Below are positions 25,068 to 33,662 of a DNA stretch of 64,000 nucleotides, piece by piece. A program made the translations under genes and the position numbers. The DNA is from Nonomuraea turcica. GTDB lineage: Bacteria; Actinomycetota; Actinomycetes; Streptosporangiales; Streptosporangiaceae. Under the pieces are notes generated by a model. The model saw only the letters and a list, made by a program, of their open reading frames with translations, did no database searches and had not been told where the DNA came from. Within the stretch, counting starts at the first letter, position 1, and the number at the start of each line of letters is the position of its first letter. The DNA is taken from positions 186,001 through 250,000 of the forward strand of contig NZ_JAUZQF010000005.1 in the NCBI RefSeq assembly GCF_030718205.1, written 5' to 3'.

Positions 25068-26048
25068 TCAGCCGCAGTGCTCGAACGGACTGGTGTAGGT
25101 GGCCGAGCCGGCCTTGCCGCCCCACTTGACGCACTTGCCGGCCGCGGCCGCGCGGACCGGTCCGGCGTAGTAGGCGAAGTTGCCGCTGTCGGTCACCCGG
25201 GGCTTGCCCTCGACCTCCAGGAAGGCGCTGGCCGCCGAGGCGGTGCCGAGCGACGTCTTCTTGATCGTCGCCACGCAGTTGTTGCCGTTGCCGGTGTTGT
25301 ACAGCAGGTAGGCGGTGCCCGCCGTGCCCAGCGCCGCGGAGTCGATCACCTTGTAGCCGCTGCCGCACACCTCCTGGGGCGTGTGCGGGTTCGTGCCACC
25401 GCCGCCGCAGGCGTTCTTGGAGGTCAGCGTCTGGTTCGGGTAGCCGAAGGTGACGCCGTTGAAGATGGCCTTGCGGATGTTGCCGGGGTAGCCGGTGCCC
25501 TGGCGCACCTCGTAGTGCAGGTGGGGGCTGATGTTGTTGCCCGGCTTGCTGGTCTTGCCGAGCGTGCCGATCTTCTGGCCCTGGGTGACCCGGGCGCCCG
25601 CGCTCACCGAGCGCACGTTCAGGTGCGCGTAGAACGTCTGCCAGCCGCCCCCGTGGTCGATCTTGACCAGGTTGCCGAAGCCGTTGGCCGAGCCCTGGTG
25701 CGCTGAGATGACCACGGTGCCGGCCGCGGCGGCGACGACGGTGTCGCCGAGGTCGGCGTCGGCCGTGCTGCCCCGGTTGAAGTCGATCTCGTACGACCGG
25801 TGGGCGCTGCTGTTGCTGGAGTTGCCCGTCCAGCTCTGGCCGCACGGGAAGGGCAGCTGGAAGGCCGGCGTCGCCAGGGTCGACACGGGCGGGACCTCGA
25901 CGGTGTCCGGCGGGTCGTTCGGGTCCGGCGTGGGAGACGGCGTCGATGACGGCGTCGGCTGCGCGGCCTGCCCCGCCGCCGCGACCTGGCCCGACATGAG
26001 ACCGGCCACCAGGACAAACCCCACCGTAAGCACCCCTCTGGGTCTCAT
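25068..26048 (-). CDS. Secreted M23 metallopeptidase with SapA-like C-module
   Basis: The 326-residue protein starts at ATG 26048 after AGAGAGGA. A signal peptide (TVGFVLVAGLMSGQVAAA) is followed by a Pro/Thr/Ser linker. The M23 (LytM) domain follows, with zinc motifs HRSYEID (near 82-88) and HLHYE (near 177), so it should be catalytically active on peptidoglycan cross-bridges. Residues about 221-326 repeat the SapA-like module of the amidase (GSGYKVIDSAALGTAGTAYL; FAYYAGPVRAAAAGKCVKWG). It is separated from the amidase by about 90 bases and is divergent from the AfsR-type regulator gene. Confidence 0.9.
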   Translation of the reverse strand: MRPRGVLTVGFVLVAGLMSGQVAAAGQAAQPTPSSTPSPTPDPNDPPDTVEVPPVSTLATPAFQLPFPCGQSWTGNSSNSSAHRSYEIDFNRGSTADADLGDTVVAAAAGTVVISAHQGSANGFGNLVKIDHGGGWQTFYAHLNVRSVSAGARVTQGQKIGTLGKTSKPGNNISPHLHYEVRQGTGYPGNIRKAIFNGVTFGYPNQTLTSKNACGGGGTNPHTPQEVCGSGYKVIDSAALGTAGTAYLLYNTGNGNNCVATIKKTSLGTASAASAFLEVEGKPRVTDSGNFAYYAGPVRAAAAGKCVKWGGKAGSATYTSPFEHCG

Positions 26049-26213
26049 ACGGGTCCTCTCTGCGGTTGACACGTGAAGCGCTCTTGCTGGGGACCAAGAT
26101 TGGGAGTACGGCATACAGAGAACATCCAAAATCGGTATAAAGGCTCAGCCAGCTTGAACGACGACCCGACGAATCCGCGCGATCCCGCCGACTGAGGAGT
26201 AGGTGCGTTCGTA

Positions 26214-29186
26214 GTGGTTGACCAGCCGAATTTCGGCGTACTCGGGCCTTTGCGGGTCCGGACACCGGAGCAGATCGTCCGCATCGCCGGCAAGAAGCCC
26301 CGGCTGTTGCTGGCCTCGTTGCTGCTCGAGGCGAACCAGGTGGTCGGCTCGGACGTGCTCATCGAGGTGTTGTGGCCGGCGGACCCGCCGTCGTCGGCCG
26401 TGGCGAACCTGCGCACGTACGTGAGCTCCTTGCGCGGCGCGGCGGGCGAGGCCGGGGCGCAGATCGTGGCCCATCCCTCCGGGTACGTGGTCGAGCTCGC
26501 GACCGAGCAGCTGGACGTGCTGCTGTTCGAGGACCTGGTGTCCAGGGCGCGGGCGGCCGGGCGGGACGGGGAGGCAGCCGGGCACCTGCGGGCGGCTCTG
26601 GCGCTGTGGCGCGGCAACCCCTTGGGCGACCTGCCGGCCAGCCCGCTGTGGGACGGGCGGCTGCGCGCGCTCGCCCAGGCGCGGCTCGGCGCGGCCGAGG
26701 CGCTGGTGGCGGCGAAGATGGCCCGCGAGGAGTACACCTCGGCGATCGAGGACCTGAAGGAGCTGATCGGCGAGCATCCCTATCGGGAGGATCTGTGGCA
26801 GCGGCTGATCCTCGCCCTGCACCGCGCCGGGCGGCGGGCCGAGGCGCTGCACGCGTACACGACGATCCGGCGGCAGCTGGTCGACGAGCTCGGCATCGAG
26901 CCGGGACAGGACCTGCGTGACGCGCACGCCGCCGTCCTGGCCGGCGACTCCCCGCAGGATCCGACCGGCCCGACACCGACCGGGCTCGAGCTCTTATCCG
27001 ACCCGGCCGGCCACGCCTCCGGCCCAACAGCGCACCCCACCGGCCCCACCGCGTGCCCTACCAGCCCCACCGCGCACTCGCCCGGTCTGCCGGCGCTCCC
27101 CCACGGCTTTCCCGCGCCTCATCAGCTGCCGGCCGACGTGCCGGACTTCACCGGCAGGGCGCAGGCCGTCGCCGCGCTCACGGGCGCCCTGTCATCCCGC
27201 GACCAGGCGGCGGACGGGCCGCCGGCGATCGCCGTCGTGGTGGGGCCGCCCGGGGTGGGCAAGTCGGCGCTGGCCGTGCACTGCGCGCACGCCGTACGTG
27301 CGCACTACCCTGAAGGCCAGTTCCACCTGTGCCTGGGCGGCACCGACCCGGCCCCCGCCGACCCCGGAGACCTTCTGGCCGAGGCGCTGCGGGCATTGGG
27401 TGTAGCCGAGGCGGCCTTACCGGCGTCGGTGCACGAGCGGGCCACGCTGTACCGTTCCCTGCTGGCCGACCGCCCTATGCTGGTCTTCCTCGACGACGCC
27501 GCCGACGCCGCCCAGGTGCGGGCACTGCTGCCCGGCAGCGGCTGCGCGGTGCTCGTGACGAGCCGGCGGCGCATCACCGAGCTGCCCGGGGCGCTGCTGC
27601 TGGAGCTGGACGTGCTGTCGCCGGCGGAGGGCGAGGAGCTGCTGGGAAGGATCGCCGGCGCCGAGCGGGTGGCCGGGGAACAGGTGGCCGCGCTGGCGAT
27701 CCTGGAGTCGTGCGGATACCTGCCGCTGGCGATCCGGGTCGCCGGAGCACGCCTGGCCGGGCGGCCCGGATGGTCGCTGGGCGTGCTGCAGCAGCGGCTG
27801 GCGGACGAGACGACCAGGCTCGACGAGCTGCGCGCCGGTGATCTGGAGGTACGCGCCTCCTTCGACCTCAGCTACCGCGGACTGCCCGGCGACGCCGCCC
27901 AGGCGTTCCGCGCGCTGGGCCTGCTCGGCCCGGGGTCCGTGCCAGGCTGGGTGGCGGATGCCGTGCTCGACCGGCACCGCGCGGACGCCGTCGTGGACAC
28001 GCTGGTGGACGTGAGCCTCCTGCGCCTGGTCGGCACCGACCCGCTCGGTCAGCCCCGTTACCGCCTGCTCGACCTGGCCCGCTGCACCGCCAGGGAGAAG
28101 GCCGACGGGGAGGTCGAACGCCAGGCGCTCACCCGGGTGCTCGGCGGCTGGATGTCGGCCGCCGAGCACGCCACGTCCCGCCTGCCGACCACGCTGTTCA
28201 GCATGACGTCCGAGTCGGCGCCCCGCTGGAGCCTGGAGCGGGAGACGCTCAGCCACCTGACCGCCGAGCCGCTGTTGTGGTTCGACGCCGAGCGGGAATC
28301 GCTCGTCGACGCGGTGCGGCTGGCGGCCGGCGCGGGACTGACGCAGTCGGCGTGGGGGCTAGCCGCGACGCTCGTGCCGTACTTCGACCTGCACTGCCGC
28401 CTCGACGACTGGCAGGCCACGCACCGGATCGCGCTGGACAGCGCCCGAGCGGCCGGCGATCGGCGCGGCGAGGCGGCCATGTTGCGCGGGCTCGGCCAGG
28501 TCTGCCTCTACCAGGACCGGTACGCCGAGGCGGACGACATGCTGCGGCGCGCCCGGGTGCTCTTCCGCGAGCTGGGCGACGCACGCGGCGAGGCGATCTC
28601 TGTCTGCGGGCTGGGCGCGGTCAACCAGTTCTCCGGCCGGCATCTGCGCGCGCTGGGGTACTTCCGGCACGCGCTGGCCATGTTCCTCTCGGTGAGTGAC
28701 ATGAGCGGGGAGGCCTACGCGCGTCAGGCGATCGGCCGGGTGTACCTGTCGCTGCAGGACCTCGGGCAGGCCTCCCGATGGCTCGGGGAGGCGCTGCGGC
28801 TGGCCGGGGAGCTCGGCGACGCCCACCGCGAGGGCTGCGTGTCCATGCACCTGGGCCGCCTGCACGACCTGACGGCCGAGTCCGACGAGGCGATGCGCTT
28901 CCAGGAGCGGGCGCTGGACATCTTCGAGACGCTCGGAGACCGGCACTGCGGCGCGTACGCCCTGCAGGGCCTCGGCGGGCTGCGGGCGGCCCGCGGCGAC
29001 CGGTCGCACGGCAACGAGTTGCGGCGATCGCTGGAGATCTTCCAGCAGCTGGGCGACCGCAGCGGCGAGGCGGCCGCGTTCCAGACGCTCGGCGACCTGT
29101 ACCGTTCGACCGGCCGCACCGCGCTGGCCTCCCACTACTTCCACCGCGCCGTCGAGCTCCGGCGTCAACTCCAGGAGATCAGCTGA
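26214..29186 (+). CDS. AfsR/SARP-type regulator with BTAD, NB-ARC ATPase and TPR domains
   Basis: The 990-residue protein has an OmpR-like DNA-binding domain (GVLGPLRVR; IAGKKPRLLLASLLLEANQV; about 1-95) and a BTAD helical domain (about 96-245, ending AYTTIRRQLVDELGIEPGQD). A Gly/Pro/Thr-rich linker with PTGPTA-like repeats spans about 246-300. The NTPase has Walker A GPPGVGKSAL (near 344) and Walker B MLVFLDDA (near 423). Six or so TPR repeats end the protein. GTG 26214 has only a distant GAGGAG. Such proteins activate secondary metabolism or development. No biosynthetic cluster lies beside it; the nearest targets are the divergent wall-hydrolase genes. Confidence 0.92.
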   Translation: MVDQPNFGVLGPLRVRTPEQIVRIAGKKPRLLLASLLLEANQVVGSDVLIEVLWPADPPSSAVANLRTYVSSLRGAAGEAGAQIVAHPSGYVVELATEQLDVLLFEDLVSRARAAGRDGEAAGHLRAALALWRGNPLGDLPASPLWDGRLRALAQARLGAAEALVAAKMAREEYTSAIEDLKELIGEHPYREDLWQRLILALHRAGRRAEALHAYTTIRRQLVDELGIEPGQDLRDAHAAVLAGDSPQDPTGPTPTGLELLSDPAGHASGPTAHPTGPTACPTSPTAHSPGLPALPHGFPAPHQLPADVPDFTGRAQAVAALTGALSSRDQAADGPPAIAVVVGPPGVGKSALAVHCAHAVRAHYPEGQFHLCLGGTDPAPADPGDLLAEALRALGVAEAALPASVHERATLYRSLLADRPMLVFLDDAADAAQVRALLPGSGCAVLVTSRRRITELPGALLLELDVLSPAEGEELLGRIAGAERVAGEQVAALAILESCGYLPLAIRVAGARLAGRPGWSLGVLQQRLADETTRLDELRAGDLEVRASFDLSYRGLPGDAAQAFRALGLLGPGSVPGWVADAVLDRHRADAVVDTLVDVSLLRLVGTDPLGQPRYRLLDLARCTAREKADGEVERQALTRVLGGWMSAAEHATSRLPTTLFSMTSESAPRWSLERETLSHLTAEPLLWFDAERESLVDAVRLAAGAGLTQSAWGLAATLVPYFDLHCRLDDWQATHRIALDSARAAGDRRGEAAMLRGLGQVCLYQDRYAEADDMLRRARVLFRELGDARGEAISVCGLGAVNQFSGRHLRALGYFRHALAMFLSVSDMSGEAYARQAIGRVYLSLQDLGQASRWLGEALRLAGELGDAHREGCVSMHLGRLHDLTAESDEAMRFQERALDIFETLGDRHCGAYALQGLGGLRAARGDRSHGNELRRSLEIFQQLGDRSGEAAAFQTLGDLYRSTGRTALASHYFHRAVELRRQLQEIS

Positions 29187-29216
29187 GGTTCACCTGACTG
29201 CCGGGAACAGCAGAAC

Positions 29217-29543
29217 TCACCGGAGCAGAAGGCGGTCAATGGCGTCACACAACCAGTCGGCGAACTCCCTCGTGGGACCACTGCCGGCCCACCGGCAAGA
29301 TGTCACTCCGTCCGCTCGTTCGTCACCGCCCAGTGGATCTCGGTGGCACGCTCGACGGTCATTCCGGGCCGCAGCATATGGGCGAAGGACTCCATGATGA
29401 CCCGCGTGTTCGCGTAGCGGCGCCGCTGGTATTCCTCCCACGCCTGCGCGATCTCCGGATCGCCCGCCGCCGCTCGCGCGAAGGCCGGCAGCCGCTGGAA
29501 CTGCTCGCGCGCCATGAGCGGATCGGGACCCGCGTCGCCGACG
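29217..29543 (-). pseudogene. C-terminal remnant of a TetR-family regulator
   Basis: The minus strand reads DPLMAREQFQRLPAFARAAA, DPEIAQAWEEYQRRRYANTR and MLRPGMTVERATEIHWAVTN, a typical TetR C-terminal domain. A stop at 29303 interrupts it, and the tail FADWLCDAIDRLLLR resumes in another frame to 29217. The DNA-binding half is absent. It is a frameshifted remnant. Confidence 0.65.
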
Positions 29544-29740
29544 ATGCTCTCGTCGACCACCGCCAGGCCCGTCGACGTGTCAGGCATGTACGTCATGCAC
29601 CATGGGTACCGGCGCGACCTCGAGCTGTTCGCCGCCGCGGCCGCCGGTCTGTGGCCCCTGCTCCTGCGGCGCGTCGGCGACGACCCCGAGGCACGCCGCG
29701 CACTCGCCGAGCAGACCGCCGAGCTGCGCGAGGTCGATCG
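29544..29740 (+). pseudogene. Hemerythrin-domain gene remnant with internal deletion
   Basis: The plus strand reads VSGMYVMHHGYRRDLELFAA, followed directly by AGLWPLLLRRVGDDPEARRA and LAEQTAEL. These are the first and third parts of a hemerythrin-like domain; the middle (about 40 residues with the HHxxE metal ligands) is missing near 29638. The frame then runs into antisense GH5 sequence at about 29740. It cannot form a di-iron site. Confidence 0.55.
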
Positions 29741-30460
29741 GGTCCAGAATGTGCCGGACGGCCCGATGTTCTTGTACGTCCAGAGCGACCAGCTCGCCCC
29801 ATGCTCCCGATAGATGCCGAGCTGGTCGCGCAGCAGCCGCAGCCGTGACCGATCGCGTTCCGGGTCGCCGTCGTAGACCGGGCCGAACTCGCCGATCCAG
29901 ATCGGCGTCCCGGTCCGGCGCATGAACGCGGTCCGGCGCAGGTAGTCGTGCGCTGTGTAGACCGTGTTCGGGAACGGGTCGCCCAGCATGGAGAAGTCGG
30001 TGGAATACCGGTTGCCGTCGAGGAAGAGCACGTGGCGGCCGTCGACGGCGCGGATGGCCCGCTCCAGCCGCGTGTAGGAGGGTCCGATGACCGTGTCGGT
30101 CGGGTCGCCGGGCTCGTTGGCCGGGTTGTAGCCGGCCATCGGCCCAGTGGGTGGGGTTGCCGCTGTGCCGGTGCTGGTTCTGCCGCCCGGGCAGCGCGTG
30201 CAGGTCGAGGATCGTGTAGATGCCGGCGTCCGGGCACAGGCCGATCACCCGGTCCAGCCGGGCGAAGCCCTCCTCCTTCAGCACGAACGGCCGGTCGTCG
30301 TCCTCGAAGTGGCGGCAGTTGAACGGCACCCGGATCGAGTTCAGCCCCAGCGAGGCCAGGTAGCGGGCGTCGTCCAGCCACCGAGGCCCACCCCGGCCAG
30401 CGTGACGGTCTGCCCCGACTCGTCGGCCAGGCGGTCGCCCTTGACGCCGATCCATCGCAT
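29741..30460 (-). pseudogene. GH5 cellulase-like gene remnant, frameshifted with internal deletions
   Basis: ATG 30460 with GGGAGAAG upstream begins MRWIGVKGDRLADESGQTVT, a normal GH5 start. The reading then changes frame near 30380 (into DDARYLASLGLNSIRVPFN and GIYTILDLHALPGRQNQH) and back near 30140 (AGYNPANEPGDPTD, with the acid/base Glu of NEP). It continues to IWIGEFGPVYDGD (the nucleophile Glu) and SWSLWTYKNIG before joining the hemerythrin remnant. Several internal segments expected in GH5 are missing. It lies 12 bases after the LacI gene and was probably its operon partner. It is non-functional as it stands, unless the sequence has errors. Confidence 0.75.
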
Positions 30461-30472
30461 GTGTGCTTCTCC

Positions 30473-31543
30473 CTAACGTGGTGCGGGACCGGTGCTGTCG
30501 CGGACGAGGAGCCGGGGCTGGAAGCGCACGTTGTAGCCGCCGCTCTCGCCGCTCATCAGCGCCTGCAGCCGGTCCCACGCCTGCCTGCCCAGCTCGCTCT
30601 TCGGTATCGATGCCGTGGTCAGCGGCGGCCTGGTGTGACGGGCGAACGGGATGTCGTCGAACCCGGCGACGGAGATCTCCTCCGGCACCCGTACGCCCCG
30701 CTCGTGCAGGCCCGTCAGCGCGCCCGAGGCGACCATGTCGTTGAATGCGACCACCGCGCTCGCGCCGCACTCGGCCACCGCCCCGGCCACGGCGTGGCCG
30801 TCGTCGAACATGGACCCGCAGGGCAGCACCGTCAGCGCGAACCCGGGCTCGCCGGTCGCCAGGGCCCGCAGCGCGGCGAGCCGCTCGAGGTTGGCCGCGC
30901 TGCCCTCAGGCCCCGCGAGGTAGGCCAGCCGGCGGTGGCCGAGCTCGGTCAGATGGGCCACGATCTCGGCCATGCCCGCCTGGTTGTCGACCGACAACGA
31001 CGGCGCGCCCAGTCCCGGGACCTCGCGGTAGACCAGCACGAACGGCGCCAGCCTGGCCCGCAGCGCGCGCAGCCGGTCGGCCGGCGCGCGGGGCGAGGCC
31101 AGCACGATCCCGTCGGAGTTGCGCCGCGCCTCCAGTGCCAGCACCAGCTCCTCCTCGGGATCCTCGTTGGACTCGACCACCAGCAGCCGCCGCCCCGCCT
31201 TGCCCGCGGCCTGGCTCAGCCCGCGCAGCACGCCCTGGAACAGCGGGTTGGCCAGGTCCGGGACGACGAGCGAGACGTTGCCCGTCCGGCCGAGCGCGAG
31301 GCTGCGCGCGGCCACGCTCGGCTCGTACTCGAGCGCCGCCGCGGCCGCGCGCACGCGGGCGGCCAGCTCCGGGTCGACGGTGGTCGAGCCGTTCATCACC
31401 CTGGACACGGTCGCGCGGGAGACGCCGGCCGCCTCGGCGACCAGGCTGATGGTCGCCGAGCCCGCGGGCCGCGGCCCCCGCCTGCCGGCCGGGCGGGCCG
31501 GTCCTTCCTGGATCTGATCACCGTCTCCGGCGCCTGCCCTCAT
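30473..31543 (-). CDS. LacI-family transcriptional repressor
   Basis: The 356-residue protein has a LacI helix-turn-helix (ATISLVAEAAGVSRATVSRV followed by MNGSTTVDPELAARV) and a periplasmic-binding-protein-like effector domain (VSLVVPDLANPLFQGVLRGL; ISVAGFDDIPFARHTRPPL). ATG 31543 follows GGGGAG. It is transcribed away from the sugar ABC transporter at 31815, its likely target, and towards the GH5 remnant. Palindromes CAAACGTTTG (31820) and TAAAACGTTTTA (33635) within that operon have the AACGTT centre typical of LacI operators. Confidence 0.9.
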   Translation of the reverse strand: MRAGAGDGDQIQEGPARPAGRRGPRPAGSATISLVAEAAGVSRATVSRVMNGSTTVDPELAARVRAAAAALEYEPSVAARSLALGRTGNVSLVVPDLANPLFQGVLRGLSQAAGKAGRRLLVVESNEDPEEELVLALEARRNSDGIVLASPRAPADRLRALRARLAPFVLVYREVPGLGAPSLSVDNQAGMAEIVAHLTELGHRRLAYLAGPEGSAANLERLAALRALATGEPGFALTVLPCGSMFDDGHAVAGAVAECGASAVVAFNDMVASGALTGLHERGVRVPEEISVAGFDDIPFARHTRPPLTTASIPKSELGRQAWDRLQALMSGESGGYNVRFQPRLLVRDSTGPAPR

Positions 31544-31640
31544 CCGCTCTCCCCGCACGCTCGGGCCCCCGTCCTCGCATGCATTAAATCGCGAGCCGCG
31601 ACGGACGCCCCCAGGTCAGGCGCCCAACGGCCAGATACCG

Positions 31641-31675
31641 GTTTCTCACAATCCATTACAACCGATTGCTGAAAC
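31641..31675. promoter_or_regulatory. Inverted repeat GTTTC...CAATC / GATTG...GAAAC between LacI and transporter
   Basis: GTTTCTCACAATC (31641-31653) is largely complementary to GATTGCTGAAAC (31664-31675). It lies in the divergent promoter region and may be an operator for the LacI protein or a second regulator. Confidence 0.45.
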
Positions 31676-31732
31676 CCTGTCCAGCTCGAATGCTCCGATA
31701 TCCGGCCAGCTCATCGGCTTACTCACCGATCG

Positions 31733-31761
31733 TTGACATCCCTTGTGGGCAATGTTAGAAA
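31733..31761 (+). promoter_or_regulatory. Promoter TTGACA-N17-TAGAAA for the sugar transporter operon
   Basis: A consensus -35 (TTGACA, 31733-31738) and a -10-like TAGAAA (31756-31761) with a 17-base spacer lie 53 bases before the permease start. This is a good sigma-70-type promoter for the genes from 31815 to 37003. Confidence 0.65.
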
Positions 31762-31814
31762 CTGGTTACTCACAGGCCCTGCGCAGTTCAGCGCTGGTCC
31801 GTGAAGGGTTCTCG

Positions 31815-32783
31815 ATGAGCAAACGTTTGTACCCCCCCGAACCCGCTGTGGCCTCGCCACAGCGGGAACCTTCCCCTCCACCCGACGAACCCCGCCGCCG
31901 GGGCTCAGGCGGACCACCCAGAGACCGGATCGGCTACCTGTTCCTCACGCCGTGGTTCATCGGCATGGCCGTGTTCACGGTGGGGCCGATCCTCGGCTCG
32001 CTCTACCTGTCGTTCACCGAGTACACCCTGCTCAAGCCGCCGGAATGGCTCGGCCTCGACAACTACCGGCAGATGCTGGACGACCCGCGGCTGCACAAGT
32101 CGCTCGCGGTCACGTTCATCTACGTCTTCGTGTCGGTGCCCATCCAGCTGATCCTGGCCCTGGCGCTGGCGCTCCTGCTCAACCGCGGCGTACGCGGGCT
32201 GAGCTTCTACCGTTCGGTCTACTACCTGCCGTCGCTGCTGGCGGGAAGCGTGTCCATCGCGATTCTCTGGCGGCAGATCTTCGGCAAGGAAGGCCTGGTC
32301 AACCAGCTGCTGGCGGTCGCCGGCGTCGACGGCGTGAGCTGGGTGGCCCACCCCGACTTCGCGCTGGGCACGCTCGTCCTGCTCAACTCGTGGACGTTCG
32401 GCGCCCCCATGGTCATCTTCCTGGCCGGCCTGCGCCAGATCCCCGTCTCCTACTACGAGGCGGCTGAAGTCGACGGCGCGGGGACGGTGTCGCGGTTCTT
32501 CCACATCACGCTGCCGATGCTGACCCCCATCATCTTCTTCAACCTGGTGCTGCAGATGATCGGCGCCTTCCAGAGCTTCACGCAGGCGTTCGTGATCAGC
32601 GGCGGCAGAGGAGGCCCGTCGGACGCCACCCTGCTCTACACGCTCTACCTGTACGAGCGCGGCTTCGGCTCCTTCGACATGGGCTACGCCTCCGCGATGG
32701 CGTGGGTGCTGCTCGCCGTCATCGCCGTGCTGACCGGCCTCAACTTCCTCTTCGCCAGACGGTGGGTGTTCTATGGCAACTGA
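31815..32783 (+). CDS. Sugar ABC transporter permease (MalF/UgpA type)
   Basis: The 322-residue permease starts at ATG 31815, six bases after GAAGGG; an open frame from 31743 has no ribosome site. A Pro-rich N-terminus precedes six helices, and the EAA loop reads SYYEAAEVDGAGTVSRFFHI. It pairs with the permease that overlaps its last 11 bases. A CAAACGTTTG palindrome covers codons 2-5. Confidence 0.93.
   Translation: MSKRLYPPEPAVASPQREPSPPPDEPRRRGSGGPPRDRIGYLFLTPWFIGMAVFTVGPILGSLYLSFTEYTLLKPPEWLGLDNYRQMLDDPRLHKSLAVTFIYVFVSVPIQLILALALALLLNRGVRGLSFYRSVYYLPSLLAGSVSIAILWRQIFGKEGLVNQLLAVAGVDGVSWVAHPDFALGTLVLLNSWTFGAPMVIFLAGLRQIPVSYYEAAEVDGAGTVSRFFHITLPMLTPIIFFNLVLQMIGAFQSFTQAFVISGGRGGPSDATLLYTLYLYERGFGSFDMGYASAMAWVLLAVIAVLTGLNFLFARRWVFYGN
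31820..31829. promoter_or_regulatory. LacI-type operator candidate CAAACGTTTG
   Basis: This perfect 10-base palindrome with AACGTT centre starts five bases after the A of the permease start codon. It shares AAACGTTT with the palindrome at 33635-33646 in the same operon. Confidence 0.5.
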
Positions 32784-33624
32784 GATGCGCCTGCCAGGCG
32801 GCCGCTCGCGGCGGCTGTCGAAACATGTGCTGCTCATCGGCTTCGGGCTGGTCATGCTCTATCCGCTGCTGTGGATGGTGTCGAGCTCGGTCAAGCCCAC
32901 CGAGACGATCTTCCGCGACCCGTCGATCTGGCCCACCGAGCTCGACCTGGGCAACTACGTCGAGGGCTGGACGGCGCTGGACCATCCCTTCCACTACTAC
33001 CTGCTCAACTCGGCCGTGATCGCGATCCTGGCCGTGGCCGGCAACCTGCTGTCGTGCTCACTGGCCGCCTACGCGTTCGCCAGGCTGAACTTCCGGGGCA
33101 GGAACCTCTTCTTCGCCATGATGCTGGCGACGCTGATGTTGCCCATCCACGTGCTGATCGTCCCGCAGTACGTGCTGTTCTCGCAGCTCGACTGGATCAA
33201 CACGAACCTGCCGCTGGTCGTGCCGAAGTTCCTCGCGCACGACGCGTTCTTCATCTTCCTGATGGTGCAGTTCATCCGCGGCCTGCCGAAGGAGCTCGAC
33301 GAGGCGGCGCGCATCGACGGCTGCGGTCACATCAGGATCTACTGGCGGATCATCATGCCGCTGTCGGTGCCGGCGCTGGCGACCTCGGCGCTGTTCACCT
33401 TCATCTGGACCTGGAACGACTTCTTCAGCCAGCTGATCTTCCTGACCGACCCGGAGCTGTGGACCCTGCCCGTGGCGCTGCGGTCGTTCATGGACGGGCA
33501 GGGCGAGACCGCCTGGGGCCAGTTGTTCGCCATGTCGATCGTCGGGCTGGCGCCGATCTTCGGGTTCTTCCTCGCCGGCCAGCGCTACCTCACCCAGGGC
33601 ATCTCGACGACCGGCTTCAAGTAA
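32773..33624 (+). CDS. Sugar ABC transporter permease (MalG/UgpE type)
   Basis: The 283-residue permease has six helices and the EAA loop KELDEAARIDGCGHIRIYWR, and ends GQRYLTQGISTTGFK, typical of MalG-type proteins. It overlaps the first permease by 11 bases. With the binding protein that follows it forms an importer lacking its own ATPase gene. Confidence 0.93.
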   Translation: MATEMRLPGGRSRRLSKHVLLIGFGLVMLYPLLWMVSSSVKPTETIFRDPSIWPTELDLGNYVEGWTALDHPFHYYLLNSAVIAILAVAGNLLSCSLAAYAFARLNFRGRNLFFAMMLATLMLPIHVLIVPQYVLFSQLDWINTNLPLVVPKFLAHDAFFIFLMVQFIRGLPKELDEAARIDGCGHIRIYWRIIMPLSVPALATSALFTFIWTWNDFFSQLIFLTDPELWTLPVALRSFMDGQGETAWGQLFAMSIVGLAPIFGFFLAGQRYLTQGISTTGFK

Positions 33625-33634
33625 TGCCTTCGAT

Positions 33635-33646
33635 TAAAACGTTTTA
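33635..33646. promoter_or_regulatory. LacI-type operator candidate TAAAACGTTTTA
   Basis: This perfect 12-base AT-rich palindrome stands out in GC-rich sequence, in the 38-base gap between the second permease and the binding-protein gene. It could be a LacI operator allowing separate control of the binding protein, or a small hairpin affecting mRNA stability. Confidence 0.5.
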
Positions 33647-33662
33647 TGCCGAGGAGTAAGCC

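Noticed and set aside
26214..29186. Cluster-situated activator of a secondary-metabolite cluster
   Set aside because: The domain type fits, but no NRPS, PKS, terpene or lanthipeptide genes occur in the window.
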